A DNA stretch of 41,488 nt from an uncultured Campylobacter sp. (GTDB lineage: Bacteria > Campylobacterota > Campylobacteria > Campylobacterales > Campylobacteraceae), in the NCBI RefSeq assembly GCF_938041645.1, contig NZ_CALIST010000040.1, forward strand, positions 1 through 41,488, read 5' to 3'. The position numbers were made by a program, and so were the translations under genes. Numbering within the stretch: position 1 is the first letter of the stretch; the number at the start of each line of letters is the position of its first letter. The notes under the pieces are model-generated. The model was not told the DNA's origin. It worked only from the letters and a program-made list of their open reading frames with translations, and searched no databases. Positions 32,390 to 41,482 of this stretch are shown piece by piece.

Positions 32390-33700
32390 TTAAATTGCGC
32401 CCTCGCGAACAAGGACCACCTTAAAGGTTTTTATGATTATCACGATGTCGTTCCATATTGACCAGTTTTTCATATACCACGCATCCATGCCCGCCCTGGT
32501 CGCAAAATCCACGTCGCTGCGCCCGCTCACCTGCCAAAGCCCCGTAATTCCGGGCTTGACGGCCAGGATTAGATCTGCATATTCGCCCATATCCTTGCGT
32601 TCGTATTGTGCGCACGGGCGAGGGCCTACGATACTCATTTCGCCCTTTAGGACGTTGATCAGCTGAGGGAGCTCATCTAGCGAGCTTTTGCGCAAAAAAT
32701 CGCCCAGCTTCGTGATGCGCGGATCATGCTCGTATTTGTGATATTTTTCAAAATACTCCACCTCTTGCGGATTTTGCTTGAGATACTGAGCTAAAATTTC
32801 ATCGCCGTTTTCTTTCATCGAGCGAAATTTCAGACATCCAAACGGCTTGCCGCCAAACCCCATCCTTTGATGCGAAAAAAATATGCGCCCCTTGGGCTCT
32901 TTTAGCTTCATCATCAGCGCGATTACGCCAAAGATCGGCACCAGCAAAGGAAGCGCTAAGAAAATTAGCGCCAAATCAAGCCCGCGTTTAAGAGCTAAAT
33001 TTAAAGGGCTTTTCAGAGAATTTCGTATCGCAAAGAGGCTCGTGCGCGAGGCAAAAACGCTGTAAATATCTGCCTGCGTAAAGTCGTATGAGCGCAGCAC
33101 GGGGGTGAATAAAATTTCTTTGTTCTTTCTGATATTATGCTCGATAAGCTCGTTCAAGGCTTTCGCCCCAAGCCTACTTCCGCCGATAAACAACACGTCG
33201 TAATCGCTGCCAAGAGCTCTAACGTATCCCAAATACGCGCTTTCTAAGACGGCGCTCTCAAACTCTTCGCCCTCGCCTAAAATTTTCGCCCTCTTCTGCC
33301 ATAGGCCAAATTTAAAAAGCTCCCTTTTCGTTATGAGCTTAAAAATCGGCAAAACCACCGCCATAAAGGCAAAGCTCAGAATAAAGCTGGCGCGCGAAAA
33401 TTCGTAATTGACTTTGATTAAAGCAAGCAACGCAAGGCTGAGCAAAAGCCCAAAAAAGCAGCTTCTCACTAAAATTCTACTCTCGTGCCAAAAATCATAT
33501 CGCCTCGAATAGATCCCCTGATAGAAAAATAGAAATATCATTATGACGTAGGACGGTGCGAAGCCTTGATACCTGCCGATATCCAGCAGCACGCTATCGC
33601 CGTAGAGCAGATTTTTAAGCACCACGGCAAGCCCGAAGCAAAGCCAGATGCCGAAAATATCGACCGCCAAGATTATCAAAATGCAGAGTTGCTTTTTCAT
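32390..33700 (-). CDS. WbaP-type undecaprenyl-phosphate sugar-1-phosphate transferase
   Basis: This enzyme starts repeat-unit synthesis by moving a hexose-1-phosphate onto undecaprenyl phosphate. It has four N-terminal membrane segments (about 5-27, 47-65, 81-98, 106-124), a soluble middle domain and a membrane-embedded bacterial sugar transferase domain: FSHQRMGFGGKPFGCLKFRS, then SSLDELPQLINVLKGEMSIV with the catalytic Asp-Glu, and GLWQVSGRSDVDF. The length of 436 residues fits the WbaP/WcaJ class. The sugar (galactose or glucose) cannot be told. It starts one base from the manC stop. Confidence 0.93.
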   Translation of the reverse strand: MKKQLCILIILAVDIFGIWLCFGLAVVLKNLLYGDSVLLDIGRYQGFAPSYVIMIFLFFYQGIYSRRYDFWHESRILVRSCFFGLLLSLALLALIKVNYEFSRASFILSFAFMAVVLPIFKLITKRELFKFGLWQKRAKILGEGEEFESAVLESAYLGYVRALGSDYDVLFIGGSRLGAKALNELIEHNIRKNKEILFTPVLRSYDFTQADIYSVFASRTSLFAIRNSLKSPLNLALKRGLDLALIFLALPLLVPIFGVIALMMKLKEPKGRIFFSHQRMGFGGKPFGCLKFRSMKENGDEILAQYLKQNPQEVEYFEKYHKYEHDPRITKLGDFLRKSSLDELPQLINVLKGEMSIVGPRPCAQYERKDMGEYADLILAVKPGITGLWQVSGRSDVDFATRAGMDAWYMKNWSIWNDIVIIIKTFKVVLVREGAI

Positions 33701-33701
33701 C

Positions 33702-35066
33702 CTAACTCCTATTAAAATCGTCTTGCAGGCGCACGATATCGTCCTCGCCGGTGTAGCTGCCCACTTGAGCTTCGATTAGTACAACGGGAATTTTGCCCTC
33801 GTTTGCGAGACGGTGAACCTCGCCCATCCTAATGAACGTAGATTCATTCTCGCGTAGTAAGAAATTTCGCTCGCCCACAGTCACGGTCGCAGTGCCACTA
33901 ACAACGATCCAGTGCTCGTTGCGATGGTAGTGCTTCTGCAGCGATAGCCGCTTGCCGGGCTTAACGACGATGCGCTTGATCTTGTAGCCGCGCTCATCTT
34001 CGAGCACCGTGTAGCTGCCCCACGGGCGGTGCGTCGTTACATGCACGCGCGCTAGATCGCTATTCTTTAGCCGTTCCACCACCTGCTTTACCTTTTGGGT
34101 AGAGCCTTTTTTGCATACGAGCAGGGCGTCCTTGGTATCTACGATAGCGAGATCCTCGATGTCTATGGCGGCTATCGTGCGGCCCGAGCCGATGATGAGA
34201 TTGTTTTTAGAATTTAGAGCGATATTTTGCCCGCTTGCGGTGTTGCCGTTCGCGTCTTTGGGCAGCTCGGCGTCTAAGCTATCAAAGCTTCCCAGATCGC
34301 TCCAGCCGATATCTGCGGGTACGACCTTAGCAAGGCTCGTGCGCTCCATAACTGCGTAATCGATACTATCTGCGGGGATTTCTTGCATATCGCCTAGTTT
34401 AATTCTAATCGGATTTTCCGCGTTAGAATTTCCGTGCGCGCGAACGCAGGCTTCGTAAATTTCAGGGCCCTGCGCTTTTAGTTCGCCTAAAAATACGCCC
34501 GCTTTAAACATAAACATGCCGCTGTTCCAGTAAAAATTCCCCGCCGCTATGTAGCTTTGCGCAGCCGCAAGCTCAGGCTTTTCGTGAAATTTTAACACGT
34601 CCTCGCCGCTTGCTTCGATATAGCCGTAGCCCGTATTTGCATCCGCTGGCTTGATACCAAACGTCACCAAAAATCCCTGTTTTGCAAGCTCGTACGCGCG
34701 CAAGACGCTGTTTTTATACGCCGCTTCGTCTTTAATTAGATGATCGCTCGGCGTTACGAAAACGATCTCCTCGGCCTTTAAGCTCAAACACGCAAGCGCG
34801 ATCGCAGGAGCCGTGTTTCTGCCAACGGGCTCGAGTAGAAATTTCACGCCGCGCGCGCCTAGGGCCTCAAGCTGATCGAGCGCCAAAAAATACTGCTGCT
34901 CGTTTGAGACGACGAGCGTGCGCTCGCATAGCGGGGAGTTTCGCTCGTAACTCATCATAAAAAGCGAGCGATCGTCAAAGAGGCGCACGAACTGCTTTGG
35001 CATAAGCGTGCGACTGATGGGCCACAGCCTCGTGCCGCTGCCGCCGCTTAGGATTATATTAGTCAT
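33702..35066 (-). CDS. manC: Mannose-1-phosphate guanylyltransferase / mannose-6-phosphate isomerase
   Basis: A bifunctional enzyme that makes GDP-mannose. The nucleotidyltransferase domain begins with LSGGSGTRLWPISRTLMPKQ (residues 6-25) and has VTPSDHLI further on. A C-terminal cupin domain with RLSLQKHYHRNEHWIVVSGT is the isomerase part. The length of 454 residues is typical. It supplies GDP-mannose or a GDP-mannose-derived sugar for the glycosyltransferases next to it. It overlaps the upstream glycosyltransferase gene by 8 bases. Confidence 0.94.
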   Translation of the reverse strand: MTNIILSGGSGTRLWPISRTLMPKQFVRLFDDRSLFMMSYERNSPLCERTLVVSNEQQYFLALDQLEALGARGVKFLLEPVGRNTAPAIALACLSLKAEEIVFVTPSDHLIKDEAAYKNSVLRAYELAKQGFLVTFGIKPADANTGYGYIEASGEDVLKFHEKPELAAAQSYIAAGNFYWNSGMFMFKAGVFLGELKAQGPEIYEACVRAHGNSNAENPIRIKLGDMQEIPADSIDYAVMERTSLAKVVPADIGWSDLGSFDSLDAELPKDANGNTASGQNIALNSKNNLIIGSGRTIAAIDIEDLAIVDTKDALLVCKKGSTQKVKQVVERLKNSDLARVHVTTHRPWGSYTVLEDERGYKIKRIVVKPGKRLSLQKHYHRNEHWIVVSGTATVTVGERNFLLRENESTFIRMGEVHRLANEGKIPVVLIEAQVGSYTGEDDIVRLQDDFNRS

Positions 35067-36183
35067 TTAGGCCGTCCTTAAATTCCTCATATTTTTTCTC
35101 GACGTAGCTTTTGATCTCGGCTTCAAAGCGCGCGCGCGAAAATTTTAAAGAATTTTCTCTGATTTTTACAGGCTCAAATTTATCATAATTTTGCTCAAAT
35201 TTAGCTACGACGGCGAGCAGCTCCTTTGCGTTTTGCTCCATAAAATACAGCCCGCTCTCGCCATCGCGCACCGTCTCGCGAGCGCCGCCGCGCCCAAAGC
35301 AGATCACCGGCGTACCGCATGCCTGCGCCTCCACCGGCGTAATGCCGAAGTCCTCCTCTGCGGCAAAAACAAATGCCTTAGCCCGCCCCATAAGATCCGC
35401 CATCGTTTCATCATCTGCGAAGCCCAAAAGTTCGACATTTTTGCCCGCTTTTGATTTTATTTTTGCCATATCGGGACCATCGCCGATAACGAGCAGCTTT
35501 TTATCCGTCTGCGAAAACGCCTCGACGATGAGATCGATCTTTTTATACGGCACCATGCGCGAGGCAGTGAGGTAAAATTCCTCTTTGGCTTCGCGCAGCT
35601 TAAATTTATCCACGTCCACGGGCGGATAGATGACGTCGCTAGGCTTGCCGTAGGTTTTTTTTATACGGCGCGCGATGTAGCGGCTGTTTGCGACGTAGTG
35701 ATCCACGCGGTTTGCGGTGCTCGCATCCCAAAGCCTAATTTTATGTAAAAAATACTTCGCCAGCATGCCCTTTAAACCGCGATCTAGCCCGCTTTCGCGC
35801 AAGTACTGATGATAGAGATCCCACGCGTAGCGGATCGGCGTGTGTACATAGGCAATGTGAAGCTGATTTGAGTGCGTCAGCACACCCTTTGCGACGGCGT
35901 GCGAGCTAGACAGCACGACGTCGTAGCCACTTAGATCAAACTGCTCAATCGCAAGCGGAAATAGCGGCAGGTAGTTGCGGTATTTGTCCTTTGCAAAGGG
36001 CAGCTTCTGGATAAAGCTCGTGTGAGCGTGCTTGCCTTTTAAAATTTTATCTCGGTCGGCACCCTTTAAAAAGTCGATGAGGCTGTAAATTTCAAAATCA
36101 TCCCAGATATTAGTAAAACTCTCGACGCATTTCTCCGCGCCCGCATAGGTACTAAACCAGTCGTGGATAAGGGCTTTTTTCAT
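35059..36183 (-). CDS. GT4-type glycosyltransferase, probable mannosyltransferase
   Basis: A retaining GT-B glycosyltransferase. The N-terminal domain opens with ALIHDWFSTYAGAEKCVESF, a pattern I associate with WbaZ-like mannosyltransferases. The C-terminal domain carries SRMVPYKKIDLIVEAF, LLVIGDGPD and FVFAAEEDFGITPVEAQACG, the E-x7-E nucleotide-sugar site. It has 374 residues and no membrane segment. The adjacent manC supports GDP-mannose as donor (inference). It overlaps both neighbours by 4-8 bases. Confidence 0.88.
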   Translation of the reverse strand: MKKALIHDWFSTYAGAEKCVESFTNIWDDFEIYSLIDFLKGADRDKILKGKHAHTSFIQKLPFAKDKYRNYLPLFPLAIEQFDLSGYDVVLSSSHAVAKGVLTHSNQLHIAYVHTPIRYAWDLYHQYLRESGLDRGLKGMLAKYFLHKIRLWDASTANRVDHYVANSRYIARRIKKTYGKPSDVIYPPVDVDKFKLREAKEEFYLTASRMVPYKKIDLIVEAFSQTDKKLLVIGDGPDMAKIKSKAGKNVELLGFADDETMADLMGRAKAFVFAAEEDFGITPVEAQACGTPVICFGRGGARETVRDGESGLYFMEQNAKELLAVVAKFEQNYDKFEPVKIRENSLKFSRARFEAEIKSYVEKKYEEFKDGLND

Positions 36184-37283
36184 TGCGGCTCCCTAGTTGA
36201 TCTATTTTCAAATATCTGCTCGTAAATTTTTTCCACTTTACGAATCATAGCGCCGATATTAAATTTATCTTTAAAATTTAGCAATGCTTCGCCTCGCATT
36301 TTACCGTATATTTTCTCATCGTTTAATAAAATTTCTATATCCCGACACGCCTGCTGTGCGTCCTCAAACAAAAATCCGCTTTTGCCGTTTTCTACAACCT
36401 CGTTATTTCCCACAACGTTTGTCGCCACTATAGGGATACTGAGCGACTGCGCCTCTATGAGCGCATAAGGCAGCCCCTCCCACCTGGATGTAGACAGGTA
36501 GATGTCCGTAGCGGATAGATACGCGGGCACTTCGTCGGTAAAGCCCGTAAAGATTATATTTACGCCGTCTTTTTGCGCCATAGATTCAAATTTTACCCTA
36601 TCGTCGCCGTTTCCGAGCCATAAAAAAACGATACTTGATTTGTCTTTAAATTTTTTGGCTATCTCGTACGCCAAACTCATATTTTTTGCGTAGTCAAATC
36701 TCGAAATGGTCGTAACTACCCTTTTTCCTGACAGATCAAATTTTATCTTGGCGTTATCGTCTTTCAAAAGAGCTTTTATGCCGTTATATACGATCTCACT
36801 CTTGCTTTTTTTAAATAATTTAAGCTTTAAACAAACGCTATTTTCGCTATTTGACACATTTATAAATTTATCGGTAAATAGCGTTAAAAATCGCTCCAAA
36901 AAAATATACGCGCTCTTTTTTAAAAAGCCGTATTCTCCGATATGAACGCCGTGTAAAGTATGGACTATTTTTAGCCCTGGATTTAAAATTTTAAGCATCC
37001 GCGAATAGATACCAGCACCCTTACCGTGGGAATGAATTATTTTTATATCGTTATCTTTTATGAATTTATTCAGTCCAAGGAGCTTTTTCGCACTAAATTT
37101 TCTATGCGGCAGGGTAAATATATCTTTAATCTTTTTTGACTTGCTCCACAGATCATAATAGGGCCTATCTTGCGGACAAGCAAGATATATCTCTATCTCG
37201 CTAGATAAATTATTTATAAGTAGATCGACGTGTTTTGGGCCGCCGCCGTGATCAGCTCTAAGCGTGATAAATAAAATTTTCAT
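36180..37283 (-). CDS. GT4-type glycosyltransferase
   Basis: A GT-B fold glycosyltransferase of 367 residues. It starts KILFITLRADHGGGPKHVDL, with the Gly-rich acceptor-side loop. The C-terminal domain has TISRFDYAKNMSLAYEIAKK, FLWLGNGDDR and DIYLSTSRWEGLPYALIEAQ, the donor-binding E-x7-E motif. The sugar and linkage are not readable. Its ATG overlaps the wzy stop by 4 bases, and its own stop overlaps the next start by 4 bases. Confidence 0.88.
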   Translation of the reverse strand: MKILFITLRADHGGGPKHVDLLINNLSSEIEIYLACPQDRPYYDLWSKSKKIKDIFTLPHRKFSAKKLLGLNKFIKDNDIKIIHSHGKGAGIYSRMLKILNPGLKIVHTLHGVHIGEYGFLKKSAYIFLERFLTLFTDKFINVSNSENSVCLKLKLFKKSKSEIVYNGIKALLKDDNAKIKFDLSGKRVVTTISRFDYAKNMSLAYEIAKKFKDKSSIVFLWLGNGDDRVKFESMAQKDGVNIIFTGFTDEVPAYLSATDIYLSTSRWEGLPYALIEAQSLSIPIVATNVVGNNEVVENGKSGFLFEDAQQACRDIEILLNDEKIYGKMRGEALLNFKDKFNIGAMIRKVEKIYEQIFENRSTREPQ

Positions 37284-37801
37284 TTGTCATAATCCTTCAG
37301 TATATATGATATATATATATAAAAAATAAGCTCATGCAAAGCATTGACAAATAGGCAAGAAGTCAATAAAGATATAAAGGCAATAAATAAATTATGATTT
37401 GTCAATATAGCTTTTCTTAAAATATAAATTATAAAAGCATAAAACAAAATATAACCAATAACACCGAATTCAGAAAATACTTGTAGAAAAAGATTGTGTT
37501 GTTCTAATATCAAATTCATACGCTCTAAAGCATTTAAATGCAATAAGTACTCTGAATCAAGAATTAAATTTTTGCCATTAAAATATCCTATACCAAAACC
37601 ATAATTATCAAAACCCATATTAGCATATGCAACATGTAACTGATACCTAAGAGACGAAAAATCATCTATTAAAATTTTATTATCTATATCCAAAATGCGG
37701 TCCAATCCAAGTATCAAAAACGGATATAGAAATATAAATAAAATATATAGATATCCAAAATAAACACTTACTCGTTTGTTTATCTTCGAGATTATAGACA
37801 A
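37280..37801 (-). CDS. wzy: C-terminal half of an interrupted O-antigen polymerase
   Basis: From a TTG this is 173 codons, but membrane-protein coding continues upstream in the same frame to about 37854 (IIFTANRSFIISLFLFIF). It contains hydrophobic helices and a large loop with YANMGFDNYGFGIGYFNG and LEQHNLFLQVFSEFGVIGYI, the H-N-x(4)-E-x-G-x-x-G pattern of Wzy/WaaL-type polymerases. It is in frame with the N-terminal half at 37904-38380; the two are separated by a palindrome carrying two stop codons. It ends overlapping the next glycosyltransferase by 4 bases, as an operon member would. Strongly AT-rich. Confidence 0.75.
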   Translation of the reverse strand: MSIISKINKRVSVYFGYLYILFIFLYPFLILGLDRILDIDNKILIDDFSSLRYQLHVAYANMGFDNYGFGIGYFNGKNLILDSEYLLHLNALERMNLILEQHNLFLQVFSEFGVIGYILFYAFIIYILRKAILTNHNLFIAFISLLTSCLFVNALHELIFYIYISYILKDYDK

Positions 37802-37854
37802 AAATATAAATAAGAATAAGGATATTATAAAGCTCCTATTAGCAGTAAAAATTA

Positions 37855-37906
37855 TAAATAAAAAAGATCTGTTGCAAATGAGCTACAACAGACCCTTTTT
37901 TATTTA
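37855..37906. terminator. Palindromic terminator-like element inside wzy
   Basis: A 52-base inverted repeat. The left arm TAAATAAAAAAGATCTGTTG (37855-37874) pairs with 37886-37906 with one small bulge, around an 11-base loop. Oligo-A and oligo-T ends make it a possible bidirectional terminator. It supplies both in-frame stop codons (TAA, TAG) that split wzy. The inner arms contain CTGTTGCAAA, reminiscent of IS6-family ends; this is a resemblance only. Confidence 0.7.
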
Positions 37907-38380
37907 GTATATTTTAGAATGCTGGAACAACAGAACCATCACTATAAGCAATAATGCAGTAAAATTAAATTCTCCAATAACCCCCCTGTATCGTGGCAAA
38001 TAAAAACCAAAAAAATCTCTATAGCCAGCATTATTGCCCATGTATACTTCTAAGATAAAAACAAGTATAATAAATATAAGCATTATTTTTAATATTAAAA
38101 ATATATCATACTTTTTTAATACCTTGATTAAATACATAGAGAAAAATAAAATTAAAGTAAGTTGCAGTAGCCTAAAAATCGATGATATCCGGGCAGTATA
38201 TGCACATACTACAACATTGCATATTATCATAATAAAAATTGGAATATAGCATGCATATATCTTTTTATACTTAAATATGTAAATAAATCCAAAAATGGGA
38301 GCCAAAGCATTAAAATATAATGGTAGACTAAATGGTTGTTTTAATATAAAAAAAGGTAAAAGTCTATAAAGTAACTTCAT
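37904..38380 (-). CDS. wzy: N-terminal half of an interrupted O-antigen polymerase
   Basis: A 158-codon frame, mostly hydrophobic, with about five membrane helices (for example IPIFIMIICNVVVCAYTA, ILKIMLIFIILVFILEVYMG), ending FYLPRYRGVIGEFNFTALLL, a region typical of Wzy before the periplasmic loop. It starts four bases inside the upstream glycosyltransferase stop, which is the expected wzy start in this operon. Its TAA belongs to the palindrome at 37855-37906. Together with the C-terminal half the gene would be 37280-38380, about 350 residues after removal of the element, a normal polymerase length. As sequenced, the polymerase is probably non-functional unless expressed as two pieces. Confidence 0.75.
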   Translation of the reverse strand: MKLLYRLLPFFILKQPFSLPLYFNALAPIFGFIYIFKYKKIYACYIPIFIMIICNVVVCAYTARISSIFRLLQLTLILFFSMYLIKVLKKYDIFLILKIMLIFIILVFILEVYMGNNAGYRDFFGFYLPRYRGVIGEFNFTALLLIVMVLLFQHSKIY

Positions 38381-39507
38381 AAATCTTTAAGCAAGGTGCT
38401 TAGCTTGCCATTCCATGTAACATGTTCTAGATGAAACCTCTGCCTAGCTTCTCTACTTTCAATACAATTCAGAAAGCTATCGCTATTACATGCAAAATAC
38501 ACATAATCACTCATATCTTTAATCTGATCCCACTCCACGCTAACAACCCTTAATCCGCAAGCAAGATACTCATACATCTTTAAAGGATTTATACTATTTA
38601 CTAAATCAGGATAATCCTTAACATTAAAAGGAATTATGCCCACCTGTGAATTATATAAAAATGCAGGAATTTTAGCGTATGGTATAGAGCCCAAAATATG
38701 GATATTTTTTAGCTTTTTAAGTAAAGATAGATCTTTTTGCTCCGGACCTATTATAATAAAATTATAATTTGACAAATTTTTAGCACAGTAATACACTAAG
38801 TCCACATCAAACCAATCATGTATTGCCCCTACGTAAATTACCCTAGGCTCAGGAATATCTTCAAGCTGTGGCGGCAAAGACCTATCTGCCGCTTTAAAGA
38901 AATCAAGATCAATGCCATTTGGTACATATTTCATTTTAGATTTATCTTTTATTTGATCGTATTTTTCCTTTAAATTTTTGGCCGTATAAATGACCGTATC
39001 CACCTTGTTTGCGATATTTATCTCGGCTTTAAACTGCGTATCAGAAACTGCATTAAAACCTTTTGAATAATCAGCTATCCTTAAAATCGATTTTTTATAA
39101 GTTATGGTATCCAGCAAAAAGCCGAACAACGGGCTATCAAACCACAATATATCAACCTCGCTAAAACCTCGCTCCTTTATAAAATTTAATAAATTAGGAC
39201 GCGTAAAATTTTGCCAATTGTTTAAAACAAAATTTGACGATAAAAACGGCTTGTTTTGAGGAGTAAAAAGGGAGCGCGGAACATAATAAAAAATGCCCCC
39301 CGCACTTTCGCCGCCTTTTTTATAAATTCTTTCCCGCTCTTTTAGCTCGTTGCTATTTGCAAAAATTTTATGTATCGGCGAGATAGGATTTGAGATAAAA
39401 AACACCTCATACCCTAGCTTTTCAAACGCTCTGGCATAGTGATGACTACCGACCTGAAACGGCGAAGTATAGTAATTTGCAACGGCCATTAAAACTTTTT
39501 TAGACAT
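38377..39507 (-). CDS. GT-B glycosyltransferase, possibly GumK-like
   Basis: A 376-residue protein with a two-domain GT-B pattern: N-terminal VLMAVANYYTSPFQVGSHHY and DILWFDSPLFGFLLD; C-terminal KYVPNGIDLDFF, RVIYVGAIHDWFDVDLVYYC, FIIIGPEQK and INPLKMYEYLACGLRVVSVE. The latter part resembles GT4/GT70 enzymes such as the glucuronosyltransferase GumK. The substrate is not determinable. It overlaps the upstream heparinase-like gene by 8 bases and wzy by 4. Confidence 0.82.
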   Translation of the reverse strand: MSKKVLMAVANYYTSPFQVGSHHYARAFEKLGYEVFFISNPISPIHKIFANSNELKERERIYKKGGESAGGIFYYVPRSLFTPQNKPFLSSNFVLNNWQNFTRPNLLNFIKERGFSEVDILWFDSPLFGFLLDTITYKKSILRIADYSKGFNAVSDTQFKAEINIANKVDTVIYTAKNLKEKYDQIKDKSKMKYVPNGIDLDFFKAADRSLPPQLEDIPEPRVIYVGAIHDWFDVDLVYYCAKNLSNYNFIIIGPEQKDLSLLKKLKNIHILGSIPYAKIPAFLYNSQVGIIPFNVKDYPDLVNSINPLKMYEYLACGLRVVSVEWDQIKDMSDYVYFACNSDSFLNCIESREARQRFHLEHVTWNGKLSTLLKDL

Positions 39508-41482
39508 TTTTCATTAACTTTCCATACCCATTTGAATATAACCCAAATTTACTATAATAAAATTCCCTATTTGCCATATCGATAATCTCCAATTTGTCCC
39601 CTTTTATCTCAAATTTTCTAATAATTTTTATGTCTTTATATTCTGCGGCGAGACTTATAAAATTTTCTCCAAAATCCGCCACTTCACATCTGCATTCCGC
39701 AAACATTCCAAATAATCCGATCGCTCCCTCGCCCCAACTATTTTGCTCTAGATCTTCCACGATCGGCACGTTGTGAGCCTTGACGCTTCGAAATTCATTT
39801 CTTCTGCCGGGGAGCGGCGTATAAAGATAGGTGCCGGGATCTCTTGCTATATCCAGCCCGTCTATCCACAGCTCGTAGCCCAGCTTATCGTTGTGCGTAT
39901 GTCCGCCGTGATCATTTTGCCCAAGCGGCGTAGCGCAGATAGCGAGGTAAAATTTGCTGGATTTGAAGATAAAAATTCCGCTGTCTGGATAAAATAGATT
40001 TTTGATCTCTTGCGAATTTGGAATTTTAAATTCCATGCTTTTTCGGTACGGTAGTTCGCCGAATTTTATGCTCAAAGCGACCTGGCTTTTGTATGTTTTA
40101 TCGCCTACTTGCAGCGTGCGTCCCGCAAGAGCTCTCGTAAAACTCCTCTCAAAGCGCATATCGTTTTTAAATATCTCATCGTCAAAAATCCCGCCCATGC
40201 AGCTAATTAGCGTGGAGTGGTTTAAGATATTTTCGTCCCAAAACGGCTCGTCGCCACCCCCAAAGCCGCTTAAATTTAGATATTTTCGCGCGGCCTGTTC
40301 ATTACTCAAAAACTCGCCGTTTGGGCTAAATTTAAAAAGCCTGCCGCTGTCGTTATCGCCGAATTGCGGCACTTCTCCGTTTGGCTTTGTAATGTCGGCA
40401 GTAAACCTGCCGATTTTATACAGCCTGTCCACAAACCACTGCGGCAGCGCTATTTGTCCGTTTAAAATTTTAAATTCCTGCTCCTCCGGCGGTAAAAGTT
40501 TCGGCTTTTTGCGCCAAAGCTTTACATCGTAATTTTTTAGCGATGAAATTTTTTCACTTTTTAGACCCAGTATCATAGCCGTAGCATACGCCATCAGCTC
40601 GCCGCTTAGGCGGTGATAGCTCGTAGAACTCTCGAAATTTCCGCCATCTTCGTAAAATTCCTTTTTCATTTCGCTAATTATCTCTTGGAGGGCAAACGCT
40701 AGCCACGCGTCTATCTCGCCATCGCCGTTCAAATACGCGCACGCAAACAGCAGCCCCACGATGTCGCTTAGATAGTGATTTGACGTAAGATGCGGCGAAT
40801 ACTCCAGATTATTTACGATATGAAGAGCGTGCTCGTAGACGCTATTTGAAAAGGCCTGCTTAAAATTTTGATCTAAAATTCCACCCTCATCCATCTGGCA
40901 AAACATATCGTAAGCCGCCAGCATATTAGCTACCCTAATGCCAACATCCATCGTGCAGGTCCAATTTACGCCCATTCTAGGCGGATTATTGTGGATAAAA
41001 TCTAAAATTTGGTTTTTAAATTCTTTTAAATTTTGCTCTTTTAGACTCGGATCCGTCATCGCAAAAATAGCAAGCTGCGGCAAGTGCTGGAACCTCGCAA
41101 GCTCCCACGGCACCTTTATATCGCTACCGGGCTTATGGGCTATGCGCTGATCTTTGTACCATTTTTTTTCATCCCACCGAAAGCCGCTTTTAAAATCCTT
41201 TTGCCAATCGATCGGCTCGTAGCCCTCTGGCACATTCGCGGGCGCCGCGACATTCATATCGTACCTGTAGCCCTCAAGCCCGAGCGCCGCGCTATCATAG
41301 CTATTTTTTACCCACCCGCTACCGAGCAGATCAAATTTATGCTCAATGTACATTTTAGATAGATATTTTGCGACATCCGGATCTATATTTGGCAGGTCGA
41401 GCTTTTTTATATTTATAGAATTTAATTTGATTATTGAACAATTGGAATGACTGTATATAGTTTGAGCAAATTTCAAAAGCAT
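39500..41482 (-). CDS. Heparinase II/III-family protein, N-terminus possibly beyond the window
   Basis: A 660-codon frame. The first half is an alpha-helical toroid typical of polysaccharide lyases (VPWELARFQHLPQLAIFAM, MGVNWTCTMDVGIRVANMLA, SPHLTSNHYLSDIVGLLFAC). The second half is the beta-domain with GQNDHGGHTHNDKLGYELWI and ARDPGTYLYTPLPGRRNEFR. These are heparinase II/III and alginate-lyase-like signatures, with candidate catalytic Asn/His/Tyr residues present. No signal peptide is visible at the annotated ATG. Only two in-frame codons precede it in the window and no ribosome binding site is visible, so the true start may lie outside. Such genes are common in exopolysaccharide operons, where they may trim or edit the polymer. 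Confidence 0.85.
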   Translation of the reverse strand: MLLKFAQTIYSHSNCSIIKLNSINIKKLDLPNIDPDVAKYLSKMYIEHKFDLLGSGWVKNSYDSAALGLEGYRYDMNVAAPANVPEGYEPIDWQKDFKSGFRWDEKKWYKDQRIAHKPGSDIKVPWELARFQHLPQLAIFAMTDPSLKEQNLKEFKNQILDFIHNNPPRMGVNWTCTMDVGIRVANMLAAYDMFCQMDEGGILDQNFKQAFSNSVYEHALHIVNNLEYSPHLTSNHYLSDIVGLLFACAYLNGDGEIDAWLAFALQEIISEMKKEFYEDGGNFESSTSYHRLSGELMAYATAMILGLKSEKISSLKNYDVKLWRKKPKLLPPEEQEFKILNGQIALPQWFVDRLYKIGRFTADITKPNGEVPQFGDNDSGRLFKFSPNGEFLSNEQAARKYLNLSGFGGGDEPFWDENILNHSTLISCMGGIFDDEIFKNDMRFERSFTRALAGRTLQVGDKTYKSQVALSIKFGELPYRKSMEFKIPNSQEIKNLFYPDSGIFIFKSSKFYLAICATPLGQNDHGGHTHNDKLGYELWIDGLDIARDPGTYLYTPLPGRRNEFRSVKAHNVPIVEDLEQNSWGEGAIGLFGMFAECRCEVADFGENFISLAAEYKDIKIIRKFEIKGDKLEIIDMANREFYYSKFGLYSNGYGKLMKNV

